From: Symbiodinium sp. CCMP2592
Lineage: Eukaryota; Sar; Dinophyceae; Suessiales; Symbiodiniaceae
Assembly (NCBI GenBank): GCA_905221615.1
Contig: CAJNDT010000953.1
Coordinates: 45,978 to 109,977, forward strand
Length of the DNA stretch: 64,000 nt
Reading direction: 5' to 3'
The notes under the pieces were generated by a model. It worked only from the letters and a program-made list of their open reading frames with translations, had not been told where the DNA came from and searched no databases. Of the stretch, positions 32,044-42,146 are shown piece after piece. The translations under genes were made by a program, and so were the position numbers. Each line of letters opens with the position of its first letter. Within the stretch, counting starts at the first letter, position 1.

Positions 32044-32472
32044 TTAGTTGCGCATGCTCACGTCGATGTGGTTTTGCGGCCCTTGCTTTACCTCCCGCCC
32101 TCTAAAGATAAAGTCCCGGAAATGGTTGGTGGCGAAGTCGAGGGCAACGGAGGACTTCTGGAAGGCCTTGTCGAGCCAGCCATCCTTGACCCCGCCTTCG
32201 ATGTCGTCCACGTGGGTCACCAGGATGCCGACTAACTCGCTTTGTTCCCGAAGGTAAAAGAGAGCAGGCTCTAGACGGCTCTCAACCCAACCGTCGGATT
32301 CCAAATGCTCTTTCAAAGCCAGCCAGAACATCCGGGCTGCCTCGGCAAAACCATAAATGGCCTTCCTCGCTCTCAAGAGCTGTCCGCGGCTGAGCTCGTT
32401 CAGCTGTAGCTCCCTTCGCCCCTTCTTCTTCCAGGGCGTTGCCGGCAGCCATCGCCTGGTATTTGTGCTCAA
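32044..32472 (-). pseudogene. Copia RT, C-terminal part only
   Basis: This contains KAIYGFAEAARMFW (the KALYGLKQAPRxW box) and LVGILVTHVDDIEGG, where THVDD stands for the usual YVDD catalytic box. The finger and first palm motifs are missing. The sequence upstream (32725-32282) is in another frame and has Glu/Arg-rich text instead. So the N-terminal half of RT was lost, probably by deletion between about 32.5 and 33.1 kb. Confidence 0.65.
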
Positions 32473-33109
32473 AGTCGTTCCGCCTAAAGCCGAAGAGGAA
32501 CTCGCTCTCTGAAACTCCCCAAGCCAGGTAAGCGGACTCGTGCTTGCGGTAAGTCTCCCTGGCCTTGTGCGTCAGGTAGGCCTGGGACTCGTAGGCCACA
32601 TAAACGCAACAGGTTTCGGCTGCATAGCTTGCGGTCTCTCCAGGCTCGACGGTTCTGAGCCGCTTGGCTTCTCTCTCGGCTGCCTCCGCCTCGGGATCCT
32701 CAACCACAGGGCTCGTGGTAGTCATGGATCTCGGGATCGAAATACATAGACCGGGCTCTCCTCCAGGTCGGGGTCCTCGGCCCCGGTGGGATCTACAGGG
32801 ACCTCTGACGCGGACGGCGGTGGTGCCCTCGGCCCGGCTGTCTCCGAGCTTGGTCTTGCCTCTGTCCGAGCTTGCTTCCTCCTCTGCTCCTGGGCCCGGA
32901 AAAACTCACGAGAGCGCCGATGCCGTTGAGCATCACGCTGTGAATCTTGTCGCGCCCTGGAGGAAGAAAGGGAACCCGAGCTCCATTCTCCGACCTCGGC
33001 TGGTAAAGGTGGTGGCTCCGGTAAAGCCGCCGGTGCACCCCAGGTTCGGGAAGAGGAGGTCTTTCACCTTGGCGAATGTCTATGTACCCTGTGCCCCCTG
33101 CAGCAGGCA

Positions 33110-34159
33110 TCAGGTCCATGAGCTCGGTTTCGTTGCCAATGGCGGTCCAGCTCTGAACTTCATCTTCGCTATAGCGTGTGCCACCTGCTCCGGGCTTGCC
33201 GCCACCAAGATCCCTCGGTGAGAAATCCAGAGGGTATGTGTGCCCTCCTTTCCGACGATGCGGCCGACTCCGCGCCAACAGTTGGGCCCGGGTTCCTTCG
33301 ACGAGGCGTCGTAGTAGAAAACGTAGTCGCCCACATTGAAGGGGCCACGGCTGGGCCGAACTTTGCGAAGCTCTGCTCGTCGGAGGCTGGCGTCACTTGA
33401 GGCCTTTACGAAAACCTCCCGGGCGGAAAACCTCAGCTGGCTTTTGCGGTAGAACTTGGTGTTGGGCGTCTCGGCCATGGCCTGGGCTCCAATTCGAGCC
33501 ACTTCTCCATCATCGGCCAGGTTGGCCGGGAGCCGAATGGATCGGCCCAGCACCCATTGCCCTGGCGAAAAGCCAGACTTTCTCGAGAGGTCGTTCTTGG
33601 CCTGCGTGGTGGCGGCCGTGGCGAGTTGAACTTCTTCTCGCCCTGCAACTTGCTGTGCCCACACCAGCTTCCGAAAAGCGTTCTTCCAAGTGTCGCCGTG
33701 CCTCTCTATCTGCCCAAGCTGCCACGGCGAAGCCTTGGCCGCTGAGTCTAGGTAGCAGCCGCTGTCGGCGATGTCCTCGGCGAACTCCGCCATGAAGTAC
33801 TTCGCCCGGTCGGTCATCACACCGCGCTCGGGGTAGCCGGCCCAGTTCACCCACTGAGTCAGGAACGTCTCCAGCACGACTGCCGCGGTCGGGTTGGCGT
33901 GAGTGTCGGGGAGCACGGCCACCACTTGGAAAGTGGTGCCTTGGCACAGCACGTTCAGGAAGCTCCACTGGTCTCCTTGAGAGTCCTTCTCCTGGAACAC
34001 GTCGATCCCGATGGCGACGTTGAACTCGTCCGCGATCGGCAGTTTCGAGGGTCTTTGCTTCTTCGGGGCTTTCAGGCGCAAGCACTCAGGACACTGAAAC
34101 AGCCGACAAGCCTTCAAGGCAACTTCTGAAGCTCTTGACACCCGAAGGGCTCGGAGCAT
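33110..34159 (-). pseudogene. Copia integrase (DDE) with C-terminal beta domain
   Basis: The open stretch of 349 codons has CPECLRLKAPKKQ (end of the zinc-binding region) and the catalytic triad: VAIGIDVFQ (Asp), VMTDRAKYF (Asp), and GQIERHGDTWKNAF (Glu, spaced as expected). Later come SGFSPGQWVLGRSIRLP and FNVGDYVFYYDASSK, typical of the integrase C-terminal region. In a live copy it would insert the cDNA. This domain looks complete, although upstream and downstream frames are broken. Confidence 0.7.
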
Positions 34160-35489
34160 AGTAAGGCATAGTAGTCGGCTCAGGATGACCGAGATTATTG
34201 TGAACTCGCTGAATTGCTAGCTTGAGTTCCCTGGGCAAATTGTCCCATTGTCGCTTTCGCTCAGCTTCTCGGCCTCCGGCTTCCGGTCCCCTTGGCGTCT
34301 CATCTCCTCCGTCTCCAGGTGGCTTGCCAAACAGCGCCACATAGATCCTCCGACCCTGGGCCACCAAAGGTCTCACTTGTGCCGCCGGGGAGAGATTGGT
34401 CCACATCTCGCAACCAGTGTTCAGGCAGGTCCCGTCTTCCAGCAACAAATAGGACCGTCGTAGCGGTACATCATGTGGGCCGGCATGTGGCTGTGGTTTC
34501 TTGATCGAGGCGTCGCGCTTGCGTTGAAGCCAGTACCAAGGTGACGTCGGCTTCTCCAGCTTCCTGTGCTTTCCAGGCTGTTCCCAGGTCGGAGTCGAGG
34601 TTGATCTTGACCCAGGTTGCAGCCGGGCTCTGCTGAAGGTAATGACGGTGCCGTTCAAGAGGGCCTTGGTGTCTTCGTGTTCCACCTCGGTCCAGAAGCC
34701 CCTCTGGAGCTGGCGGGTCCTTTGGCGCCGCCGTCGAAAAACCCTGTCATCTCGAGATTCCTGTGCTTGTTGTGGTTCAGGTGGTGTTTCTTGTGCTGTG
34801 GCTTCTTGACCGGGGTAGTCATCGAAAAGCTCTGGAAACGGATCTGCTGATGAAGGTGAACCCACAGGTAACGAAGGCGAGTAACCCTGGGCCTCGTCTT
34901 CGTACACGGCAGAGTCATACGGCATAGCTGAAATATCTAAATGGACCCTGTCATCTCGGGATTCCTGCGCTTGTTGTGAAGGTGGTGCTTCTTGTGCTGG
35001 GCCCCCGCCTTGCTCTACGAGGAACTCGGTCTCGCCGGTCCAGAGGAAGTCCATATCTATGCGGCGATGGTGCCACGAAGCCTGGCGCCAGTCATCTTCG
35101 TGCTCCCGGCGAGTGCCGTCTTGTAGCAGCATCCGTGTCCTCCTTCGGCCGCGGATGAGCTTGCGTCGCAGGACCCGGTGTACTCGGATCAAGCGGCTAT
35201 CGTCTTCAAACCGCCACTCGTCCTCCCAGGGCTCCTCCATATCTTCATCTCCAGAGTCCAGGTCCATATCCTCGCCCTCGGCCGGGAAAGCGTGCCGCTG
35301 CACCTGGCTGCCCTCGTGGTACGCCATGGCCTCCGCATAGTCCTGGCGTCGAACTTCCCGAAGCAACATTGATCTCCCTCGGCATGGCTGCCCGGCAGCT
35401 TTTGCAGCAAATCCAGCCACACAGGGCGAAAAAGTCGAACAGGAAGACCGAGCAGGTAGAGGCGCCCGGCGTCCGATTGCCAGGCACAT
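34086..35489 (-). pseudogene. Copia linker with GAG-pre-integrase motif
   Basis: A 467-codon stretch rich in Glu, Gln and Arg, probably disordered (repeated PQQAQESRDDRVF). Near its end is RVHNNLGHPEPTTM, the H-x-x-LGHP signature of the pre-integrase zinc region, followed by a frame change into the integrase. Two short QESRDDR repeats suggest internal duplication. Confidence 0.55.
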
Positions 35490-35535
35490 AGCCGAACAGC
35501 TTGCTTCAGCAGACCGCGGGCTGCCCTCGTACTTC

Positions 35536-36461
35536 TCACCTGTAGCTGCCGGTCAAGGGAAAGGGGTGTTGCTCTAGCACATCCACAGCTGCCTCCTTCC
35601 CGGCTCGGGTCCCCAGGTCGTGCCCGTCTAGGTTGGCCAAGGGACGTGAATTCGTCCATCCAAACAGCTCGGCCCCAGCTCGCGTGACCCCTGAGCTTTG
35701 GCCGAAGGGCTCGTAGATCACCGTGTTCCGGAAGCCGTCGGTGCTCCATTGCTCGGCGGCCTGGTAGTCCCGACGAAGTGCTATCCAGGTTTCTCGGTGC
35801 TGCTGTTGCTGCTTCCGGGCTGTCTTGCTGAGCTCGGTGGCCCTCCGTGGTGCCAGTTGCCCGACCTTGTCTCCAGGGCGAACTCCGCGACGTCGCAGTT
35901 CCGGCTTCTCCTTTGCAGTCGTTTTCCCTGGCTGCGTAAGGTCGTCCTGCTCGGCAAAGTAGGCCAGGCTCAGCAAAGGGTATTTGGCCTCCTCGGCGTA
36001 GTAGATCGCCAGAGCGGGGTCCTCGGCGACCGCGGGGTCAATGGCTTCAGCTTCGGCACCACTGGTCGGCGACACATTCACGGCTAAGTGCCGGGTGCCG
36101 GTCACCACCATCGGGAACTGGACTCCCAGCGCCCCGGCCTGTATCATCTCCCGGCGCATGTGGATCACGAAGTCGAGGGCCTTCATAGCCGGGATGGAGA
36201 TAGGAGCAGTGGCGTTAAGCCCTCTTCCATTTCGGAAGAAAGAACTTCTCCGGCCATGCCCCCGATCCAGACTGGCACGCGCCACACAACGAGGCGGCTG
36301 CCGCTTGACTGGCCGTTGGCGAAGTGAAAGATCTTGCCGGCATTCGTGGGTACACAAGTGGTTCCGCTCGGCAAGCATCGGCTGTAGGTCAGCCGCCACC
36401 TCTGGGAGTGAAGGCACGATGTGCAGGCTGTGTCCACCAAAGCCACGCGGGACTCGTCCAC
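35536..36461 (-). pseudogene. Copia aspartic protease and following linker
   Basis: At about 36450 one frame reads RVALVDTACTSCLHSQRW, which matches the Copia protease active site D-T-A with its downstream L-H. After a shift, the 36417-35536 frame continues as a fold-like region (FVIHMRREMIQAGALGVQFP) with a conserved GTRHLAVNV segment, then a Lys/Arg-rich linker. The protease would cut the polyprotein. The frame break falls just after the active site. Confidence 0.55.
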
Positions 36462-36672
36462 GGCCTCGTTGGGTCGTTAGCCTTGGTCGTCTTGGTGGTC
36501 CAAAGTGGTACCACCAGCAAAGGCAAAGTTCGAATTCTTCAAGAAAAGCGACTCGGCAAATTCACAGCGAAACTTCCCTGAATTCGTTTGGCATGCTTCC
36601 GCCGCGTTGGCCTCCAGAAGGCCGGCGCCGGTGGCGGGTGAAAACCTCACTGCCCTCAGTCTCGCTGCCTCC

Positions 36673-37563
36673 CTAGGGCCGGGAGGCCCCTGAGGCTCGG
36701 CCACGTCGGGCCGTCTCCAGGACACGAAGTCCTTCATCCATGTTGTATGCAAACTTGCAAGACTTGGCAGTGGCAAAGTTGCTGCAACCAAAGAAGAATG
36801 CAGTGCCATCCCGACGCCGGCGCAGAACCATGCCACACTTACAAACCACACAGGCGATCTCGTCGACCACCTGTCCCACGACCATCCCAGGCGGGATCGG
36901 CAACCCCGTGCGCGGGTCAATCGTCTCCTCCGGCATCTCCACGTAACTTCGAAATATCCGAGGGTCGCCGGGATCATGGTGGTCTCGTGCAGCTCCTTTG
37001 GCTTTGGCTCCTCGCGGCGGCGTGGCTGTCATCTCGGCGTTCCTTGGCTTCGCCACGGCGGGCCTTGCGGTGGTAGTAGAGGATGTTGGCTGTGCGGCCG
37101 GCCCGGCTTCTCGAAGGCGAACATACCTGTGGGCCGACCCCTTCTTCTTCACATAGCCTCCGGAGTAGAACACCTGCAGGCGCTCCACGACATCTGCCTT
37201 GTTCCCGGACACGGCAATGCCCCAACGATCGCAGTCGCTCTGGAGCTCTCGCAAACGAAGTTCCTCCAGCCGTTCGGGCCGGGCCTCTCGGAAGCTCGTC
37301 ACGGGGACCTCCTCAACGTCCTTCTTGTTCACCTTGATCACCATCTGCACGGTGTCCTCGTCTGAGCTGCGGCGGGCCGAAGGCTCGTGAGCCCTGGCCT
37401 CCATTGGGAAAGGAGGCGGCGCGTACTCCCAGTCGCTGGCCTCCGGGGCATAGCCTTGCTTCCGCCGATCGTCCAAGTAGGTCCGGCCGGCGTCTTGTTG
37501 CATCTCGCCTTCGCTCCGGGCCGGACCATGTTGCAGCTGATCCTCCCGGCCGTCGTCGCCCAA
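36673..37563 (-). pseudogene. Copia-internal SAP-like domain and topoisomerase-type zinc finger
   Basis: This 296-codon open stretch has LEELRLRELQSDCDRWGIAV then SGNKADVVERLQVFY, the helix-extended-helix pattern of SAP DNA-binding domains. It is followed by a Pro/Ala linker and CVVCKCGMVLRRRRDG with GCSNFATAKSCKF, a four-Cys finger like the C-terminal finger of topoisomerase I. Both are DNA-binding modules not usual between Gag and protease of Copia. They may target integration or packaging. The stretch is open but out of frame with its neighbours. Confidence 0.5.
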
Positions 37564-38667
37564 GCTGAAGAAGAGAGGCGACTCGTCACCACAAAGGCCT
37601 TGCCGCCCTTATGTCCACGTCCTCGGTTGCCCTTTCCGCGGCCGCGGCTTGAGTGGGACCGGCTGGGTCCTCCCGAGCCCTTCTTCGGACAGGCCGCGTC
37701 GCCGGCCCAATGCCCCAGGCGGTTGCACACCGAACACCTGGTTCTCTGCTTCTCCTTGTTGATCTGGGCTCGCCGCTCGGCTCCCGACTGGCCCGGCTCC
37801 TTGGGCCGAAGAAAGCCGCGGCTTTTCTGAAGTTCTTTCAGCTTGCGCCGGCTTTCCTGGTACGTGGCGTTCTCTGTGTAGATCGCCTCGTCCTCGGACA
37901 CGCCCATGTCGGACACTTCCTCCGGCTCGTCCGGGGCCTCCTCGTCGTCGGCTTCCGCGGCCATGGCGCAGTACTCGTCCGTCTCGTCCTCGCCGGCCGC
38001 CTCCTCGTCCTCGAGGTCCTCTTCGTCGTCGTAGGCGACGTGGGCGCAGGCACCTCGCTTGCCACCAGATCCCCGGCCATAGCCTTTGCCGCCTTTCTTG
38101 CCAGCCGGACCATAGCCGCCGCTGCTTCTCTCCTTCTCGTGGGCGTCGAAGTAGGAGATGCGGAGGGATTTCTCGATGCCCTCCAGCAATTAATCGCTCT
38201 GATTCGAAAGGAGAATCTGGCGGCGGTCCTCTCGTGAAAGCCCGGCGTTCCGAAGCAAGAAGTAGGCGAGCAGGTCCTCGGACATCGTCACGCCGTCGGC
38301 CAGGTCCACGAGGTCTGACAACGCCTCACGGCGCATCCTCAGGAAGCCATCCATGGATTGCCCCCGACGCCGAAAGCATCGGTCGAAGAAGGCGTCGAAG
38401 GCCTCCGTCTTCTTGATCACACCCGACCTTCTCAATGGACTGAAGGGCCGAGAAGACGCTCTTGTAGCTGTCCTCAGCTCGAAGCTTGCTTGGGTCACCA
38501 AGGAGGTCTTGACAAGCTTTCTAGGCTTCACCGTGAAGGGAGTCGATGAGCCTCTTTGCGAAACGTGCCTTCTTCTTCTTCAAGCTCCTCGCCTCCTTGG
38601 TCTCGTCATCGCCGCCTCCTTCCAGGGTGTTGTAGGCGAACAAGACACGCCTCCTGTACTCCTTCAT
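37338..38667 (-). pseudogene. Copia Gag with zinc knuckle, one nonsense and frame changes
   Basis: The likely start is ATG 38667 (MKEYRRRVLFAYNTL), only about 12 bases after the LTR. A shift leads to the 38531-38190 frame with FDAFFDRCFRRRGQSMDGFL and VTMSEDLLAYFLLRNAGL, the Copia capsid pattern. A TAA at about 38190 interrupts the same frame (SNQSD|stop|LLEGIEKSLRIS). Beyond it come an acidic region and CSVCNRLGHWAGDAAC, a Cys-His knuckle, then Arg-Gly-rich text. A single base change would explain the TAA. Confidence 0.6.
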
Positions 38668-38679
38668 GCACGCACCAGC

Positions 38680-38862
38680 TCCGGAAAGCACTGGCAGCGT
38701 ATGGGCTCTTGTATCTGTGAAACTTCTGCCTGCTTGCATCCTGCGGTTGTGCCTCAAGCAGACCGGAACATGCTCGTGGCGGGCAACATGTCTCTGCGCA
38801 TCTTTGCTTTCGGGCCAGCTTGAGAAGTCGGCCAGCACGCAGACAAAAGGACTGAGGCTGCA
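38680..38862 (-). repeat. 5' LTR of the Copia element
   Basis: About 183 bp, direct repeat of 30792-31001. It ends in TGCA on the plus strand next to the array sequence CTTGCGATAATATCACGCC. Confidence 0.8.
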
Positions 38863-38984
38863 CTTGCGATAATATCACGCCTCGACCTCCGAACGCTCTG
38901 CAAACGGCGCTGCAACTCGCTGCCCCCGCTCCTTGCCTGCAGGGCAAAGAATCTTTCATAGTGGGAGCCTGGGCGAAGGGCTGT
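38863..38984 (-). repeat. Last fragment of the SBBP array
   Basis: Inter-blade unit sequence (CTTGCGATAATATCACGCC to GGAGCCTGGGCGAAGGGCTG) continues here and stops at about 38984, where a methyltransferase remnant begins. Confidence 0.7.
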
Positions 38985-39586
38985 CCGACTTTTGAGCAGG
39001 CCCGTTCGCGGGTTCTCCGCGGCCCACCACCGAGGTAGGAGGTCTTCAGGACCAGCCGGTCGCCGTCCTCCAGCCGTCGGGGTCGTCGGGCCCGGATCTC
39101 TAGGATGCTTGGAAAGGCCTCCTCTGTGTGAGAAAGTTCTGTTTGCAAGGTTCACCTGTTTCCGAGCGTTCCACTTTCCACCAGGCAGCAAAATGCACCC
39201 AGAGAGCAAAAAAGGGAAGGTGCGGGGTTCTGCCCCTGCCTGCCGTTGAGCATGTCGAAGCCCGAGAAAGGACGTGGTGCGTCGACACAGCGACGTATGT
39301 CGTCGGTTTCACCGGCGCGAGGATGAGCAAGCAAAGCGATGCCCGAGTACCGCATACGCCCGGCAAGGAGGAAAACCAACTCGGTGTCACTGAGAACGAA
39401 CATCGACGAATGGCGGCGTCCCGGTGGCTCCACATGCTCGGGCGGGTGGGTCCCTAAGTCCCCCTGAATGTCGGCGCAGATGGTGGGCCAAGTCGTCGAG
39501 TCTGTGTCAGACTCGTTACCTCCCACCAGGGCCTCGAAGGCACGGCCCACCGACTTGGTGCCGCTGAACAACTCCAACAGACGCAT
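38985..39586 (-). pseudogene. C5-cytosine methyltransferase-like remnant
   Basis: Two pieces of a C5-methyltransferase-like protein are visible on the minus strand. At 39586-39430 an ATG opens MRLLELFSGTKSVGRAFEAL (motif I) and TWPTICADI (motif II region). At about 39110-38990, in another frame, PRWWAAENPRTGLLKSR is the ENP motif (VI). The catalytic Pro-Cys motif that should lie between was not found. That interval reads as unrelated text, so it was lost, replaced, or lies in an intron. The C-terminal half is cut off where the array DNA begins. Proteins of this type are common in dinoflagellate retroelements. It cannot be active as it stands. Confidence 0.55.
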
Positions 39587-40002
39587 TTTCGTGCTGCCTT
39601 GGACCTCTCAGCCGACGCCCTTAGAAAGCCAGCAAGTGCAACAACGTGGTTCTCCTCTCACACTCCTTCTCTCTCGCTTCTTTCTTCCCGTCTTCCCGAA
39701 GCCCCCCAACCCGAGCAGGAGAACAGGAACAACGTTAAAATTTAAAATTCAGATAGATTTAAATTAAAAATAATATTAAATAAATTAAAAGAAAAAAAAT
39801 AAGCATTATAAGGCTTAGGGTGTCTTGTTTTTTTTTTCAATCGACGCTCGTCTCTGCTGGGTGGCGCGGCGATACTCCTGTCAAGCTTGGTTGAAACAGG
39901 ATCCCCTGGTTGATCTTAGACCAATCGGAAAAAATCGTGTTGATGGCGGCGAATCCTTCACCCACGCCGCCCTCCTGAAGCATACCCGGCTGTGCCACGC
40001 CA
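39587..40002. other. No gene recognised; AT-rich patch 39735-39840
   Basis: Short unrelated reading frames only. The patch has TTTAAAATTT-AAATTAAAAATAAT-type runs and a T9-T10 tract in otherwise GC-rich DNA. Confidence 0.4.
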
Positions 40003-40549
40003 TCACCTACGCCAGGGCCTGACGCTCGAGAGGCGGGTCTTCCTGTGCGACACCGAAGCCCGCACTTCACTCTCAGGCACCTCTACGTCGGCACCAGCCA
40101 GGGCAAACGGGACCGGCGCGTAGGCTTTGAGCTGCAGATCGGTCACCTCGAGCAGTAGGCCGCGCCCCCAGTCCATCTTCAGCTTGAGGTACGAGCCGCC
40201 CCGCGGGCTCGTCTTCAGGCACGATTGGAAGCGGTTCTTCACGTCCGTCTCGGTCAGAAACTTGCCAAAGACCTTCGGCTCAGAAAGTCAAGGCCTTGAC
40301 GAGGTGCTGCTCGATTTTCTGGAGCTGCGCCTTGGAGGCCTCGTCGGGCTCCAGGCACAGACCCACGCGCTTGGCACTCGGGTCGTTGAAGGCGGCCGGG
40401 TGCCAGATGATCTTCTGCCACTCCGTCGACTGCCACACCGGCGGACCGCCGTTCCGGCGCAGGGGGACGTACTTGCCGCCCTTCGCATTGATCGTTGGAT
40501 CGCCGAGCTGAATTGCCGATTCGCAGGTGGCTTGCTTTTGCGGCTCCAT
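40003..40549 (-). pseudogene. Hypothetical protein, one apparent frameshift
   Basis: An ATG at 40549 opens MEPQKQATCESAIQLGDP and continues through VWQSTEWQKIIWHPAAFNDP and LEPDEASKAQLQKIEQHLVK to a TGA at about 40280. A one-base change at that point would continue as SEPKVFGKFLTETDVKNRF, SCLKTSPRGGSYLKLKMDWG and LEVTDLQLKAYAPVPF, ending at 40003. The two halves read as one compact domain of about 180 residues with alternating strands. No family was recognised. It is close to retroelement debris and may have belonged to an element. Confidence 0.45.
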
Positions 40550-40654
40550 GCTGCTCCTTTGCACATGTAACAAAAAAAATGCCGTCGCCCGAACGAATCT
40601 GCGCGCCCCGTCGCGCTGGCGGGCGTCTTTGTCGGCCTGTGGCTTTTGTCATCG

Positions 40655-40990
40655 CAGATCGTCCGCACTGCAAGTTGCGAGGCAGACTGGGCAGAGCTTG
40701 CTCTTTGGGGCTGGTCGCGACGCCATAGGTAGTCAGTCTCCGGGATTGCAGCACCAGCCGAGATTGCCGCAACCATTGCTGGTTTGTTGCACTTGCTGGC
40801 TTTCTGTGCTAAGGGCGTGGCTGAGAGGTCCAAGGCAGAGGTCGTCTGCACTGCAAGTTGCGAGGCAGGCTGGTGCTCTCTGACTCTCTGGGGCTAGTTG
40901 TCGCGACGCCTTAGGTAGTCAGTCTCAGTGTGCTTGCAAGGGACCGGGATTGCAGTACCAGCCGAGATTGCCGCAGCCACTGGTGGCTTA
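40655..40990 (+). repeat. Imperfect direct repeat, two copies (third piece at 42655-42715)
   Basis: GTCGCGACGCC-TAGGTAGTCAGTCT and GGATTGCAG-ACCAGCCGAGATTGCCGCA occur near 40715-40785 and 40900-40985. The second part recurs at 42668-42715. The copies share CACTGCAAGTTGCGAGGCAG at their start. Confidence 0.7.
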
Positions 40991-41132
40991 AGGTGGGAGG
41001 TAACGGCCCCGCAGTGAAGAATTTCAGGCTGTCGGTTATCAATGCCAAGCTCTATAGCTGCTAATAGCTGCATATTATCGCTGCCATGTAGAAATCATGA
41101 CCTATTAATTACAGACAACTTGCAGCGCAATA

Positions 41133-41696
41133 ATGTCGTCGTCGTCGCTGATCCCGTGCAACTCAGAGGCCGAGTACCAACAGTGCTTACAGTGGATCAA
41201 GGAAAGGCCACAAGAGTTTCGGTTACGTCTTGTGAGAGAATTGGCGGAGTGGGAGCAATCTTTGTCGCCAGACAACAGCCCGACACGCGGCTTGTCGCCA
41301 GAAGACAGCCCGACACGCGGCATGCCCGGCGACCTCTTGGAGGGCATGATCATTGAAACAGAATGGGGTGATGTGACCGAGTACACGATGCCGCCGTCTG
41401 GGGTCTTCAGCTTCCGGGCCCCGGATGACACGATCACTCAGCATATGAAAGGCGAAAAGCATTACCACAGGTATGTGCCGCACCTGAAACAGTGTTGGTA
41501 CTTCGTGGCCTGCAATCATTGCAGGAAATGTGTCGTGACCTTTGCTGACAAAGGCGGCTCCTGGCCTAAGGCATTGAGGGAGATTGGTTGGTCAGGCGGC
41601 AAGTGGACCAAAGCCTATTGCCCTAAAGAAACTGGGGAAAGTAGGCCGAGAGGTTCGGAGCCTCGCTCTTGTCTCGGCCGAACTCCTTTTTTTTAA
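41133..41696 (+). CDS. Hypothetical 187-residue protein
   Basis: An ATG at 41133 opens an intact frame. It has a short N-terminal helix (EAEYQQCLQWIKERPQEF) and a twofold repeat (LSPDNSPTRG / LSPEDSPTRG). Then comes a compact C-terminal part with paired Cys (CWYFVACNHCRKCVVTF) and a WSGGKWTKAYCP end, which could bind zinc. Its 3' end runs into the hairpin repeat array at 41637, so the last 20 or so residues may be altered. It is one of few plus-strand genes in the window and no domain was recognised. Confidence 0.45.
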   Translation: MSSSSLIPCNSEAEYQQCLQWIKERPQEFRLRLVRELAEWEQSLSPDNSPTRGLSPEDSPTRGMPGDLLEGMIIETEWGDVTEYTMPPSGVFSFRAPDDTITQHMKGEKHYHRYVPHLKQCWYFVACNHCRKCVVTFADKGGSWPKALREIGWSGGKWTKAYCPKETGESRPRGSEPRSCLGRTPFF

Positions 41697-42146
41697 AGAT
41701 GAAACTAGGCCGAGGGGTTCAGAGCCTCGCTCTTTGCCTCGGCCGAAATCATCCTTCTTCTGGAAAGTAGGCCGACGAGAGATGGAATCGGAGCCTTGCT
41801 CCTTGTTTTGCGCCTAGTTTGGGCCAGAGTTCTCGAGAGTAGGCTGAGAGGTTCGGAGCCTCGCTCCTTGTCTCGGCCGAACTCCAAGCTAAGGACAAAA
41901 GTTGCGGCATGCGACAAGTGAGACTTGTTACCCTTTACTCCCAGCTGCAGTAAACATTATATTATTTTGCCTTCCAGAAGCGCATGCCGAAATCGTCCTT
42001 CTGATCTTCTGGAAAGTAGGCCGACGAGAGGATCGGAGCCTCGGTCCTCGTTTTTCGCTTGCTAGTTTGAGCCAGAAATCGAGAGTAGGCTGATATGATC
42101 GGCGGAGCTTCGCCTCACTCTGACTGTCTCGGCCGAAATCCAAGGA
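41637..42146 (+). repeat. Array of about six GC-rich hairpin repeats
   Basis: Units such as AGGCCGAGAGGTTCGGAGCC ... TCTCGGCCGAA recur near 41640, 41705, 41767, 41840, 42015 and 42070. Each can pair GGCCGAG with CTCGGCC around an inner GGAGCCTCGCTC loop. Spacing is about 60-175 bases with varied linkers, and some units keep only one arm. Confidence 0.75.

Larger units (their letters stand above)
30792..38862 (-). mobile_element. Degenerate Ty1/Copia-type LTR retrotransposon, 8.1 kb
   Basis: Two direct repeats of about 183-210 bp bound the element, with TG...CA ends in the transcribed direction. The flanks ATGCGCTTG and CTTGCGATAATAT reconstitute the array sequence ATGCGCTTGCGATAATAT, giving a CTTG (4-5 base) target duplication at 30788-30791 and 38863-38866. 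Minus-strand order is Gag with zinc knuckle, SAP and zinc-finger segment, protease, pre-integrase, integrase, truncated RT, RNase H: the Copia order. Several frame changes and one in-frame stop mean it is dead. An AAAGAGGGAGTGAGA purine tract at 31012-31026 is a likely polypurine tract. Confidence 0.85.

Noticed and set aside
37838..38113. Arg/Thr-rich protein in the Copia Gag region
   Set aside because: A shadow of the acidic Gag frame on the same strand, with no independent motif.
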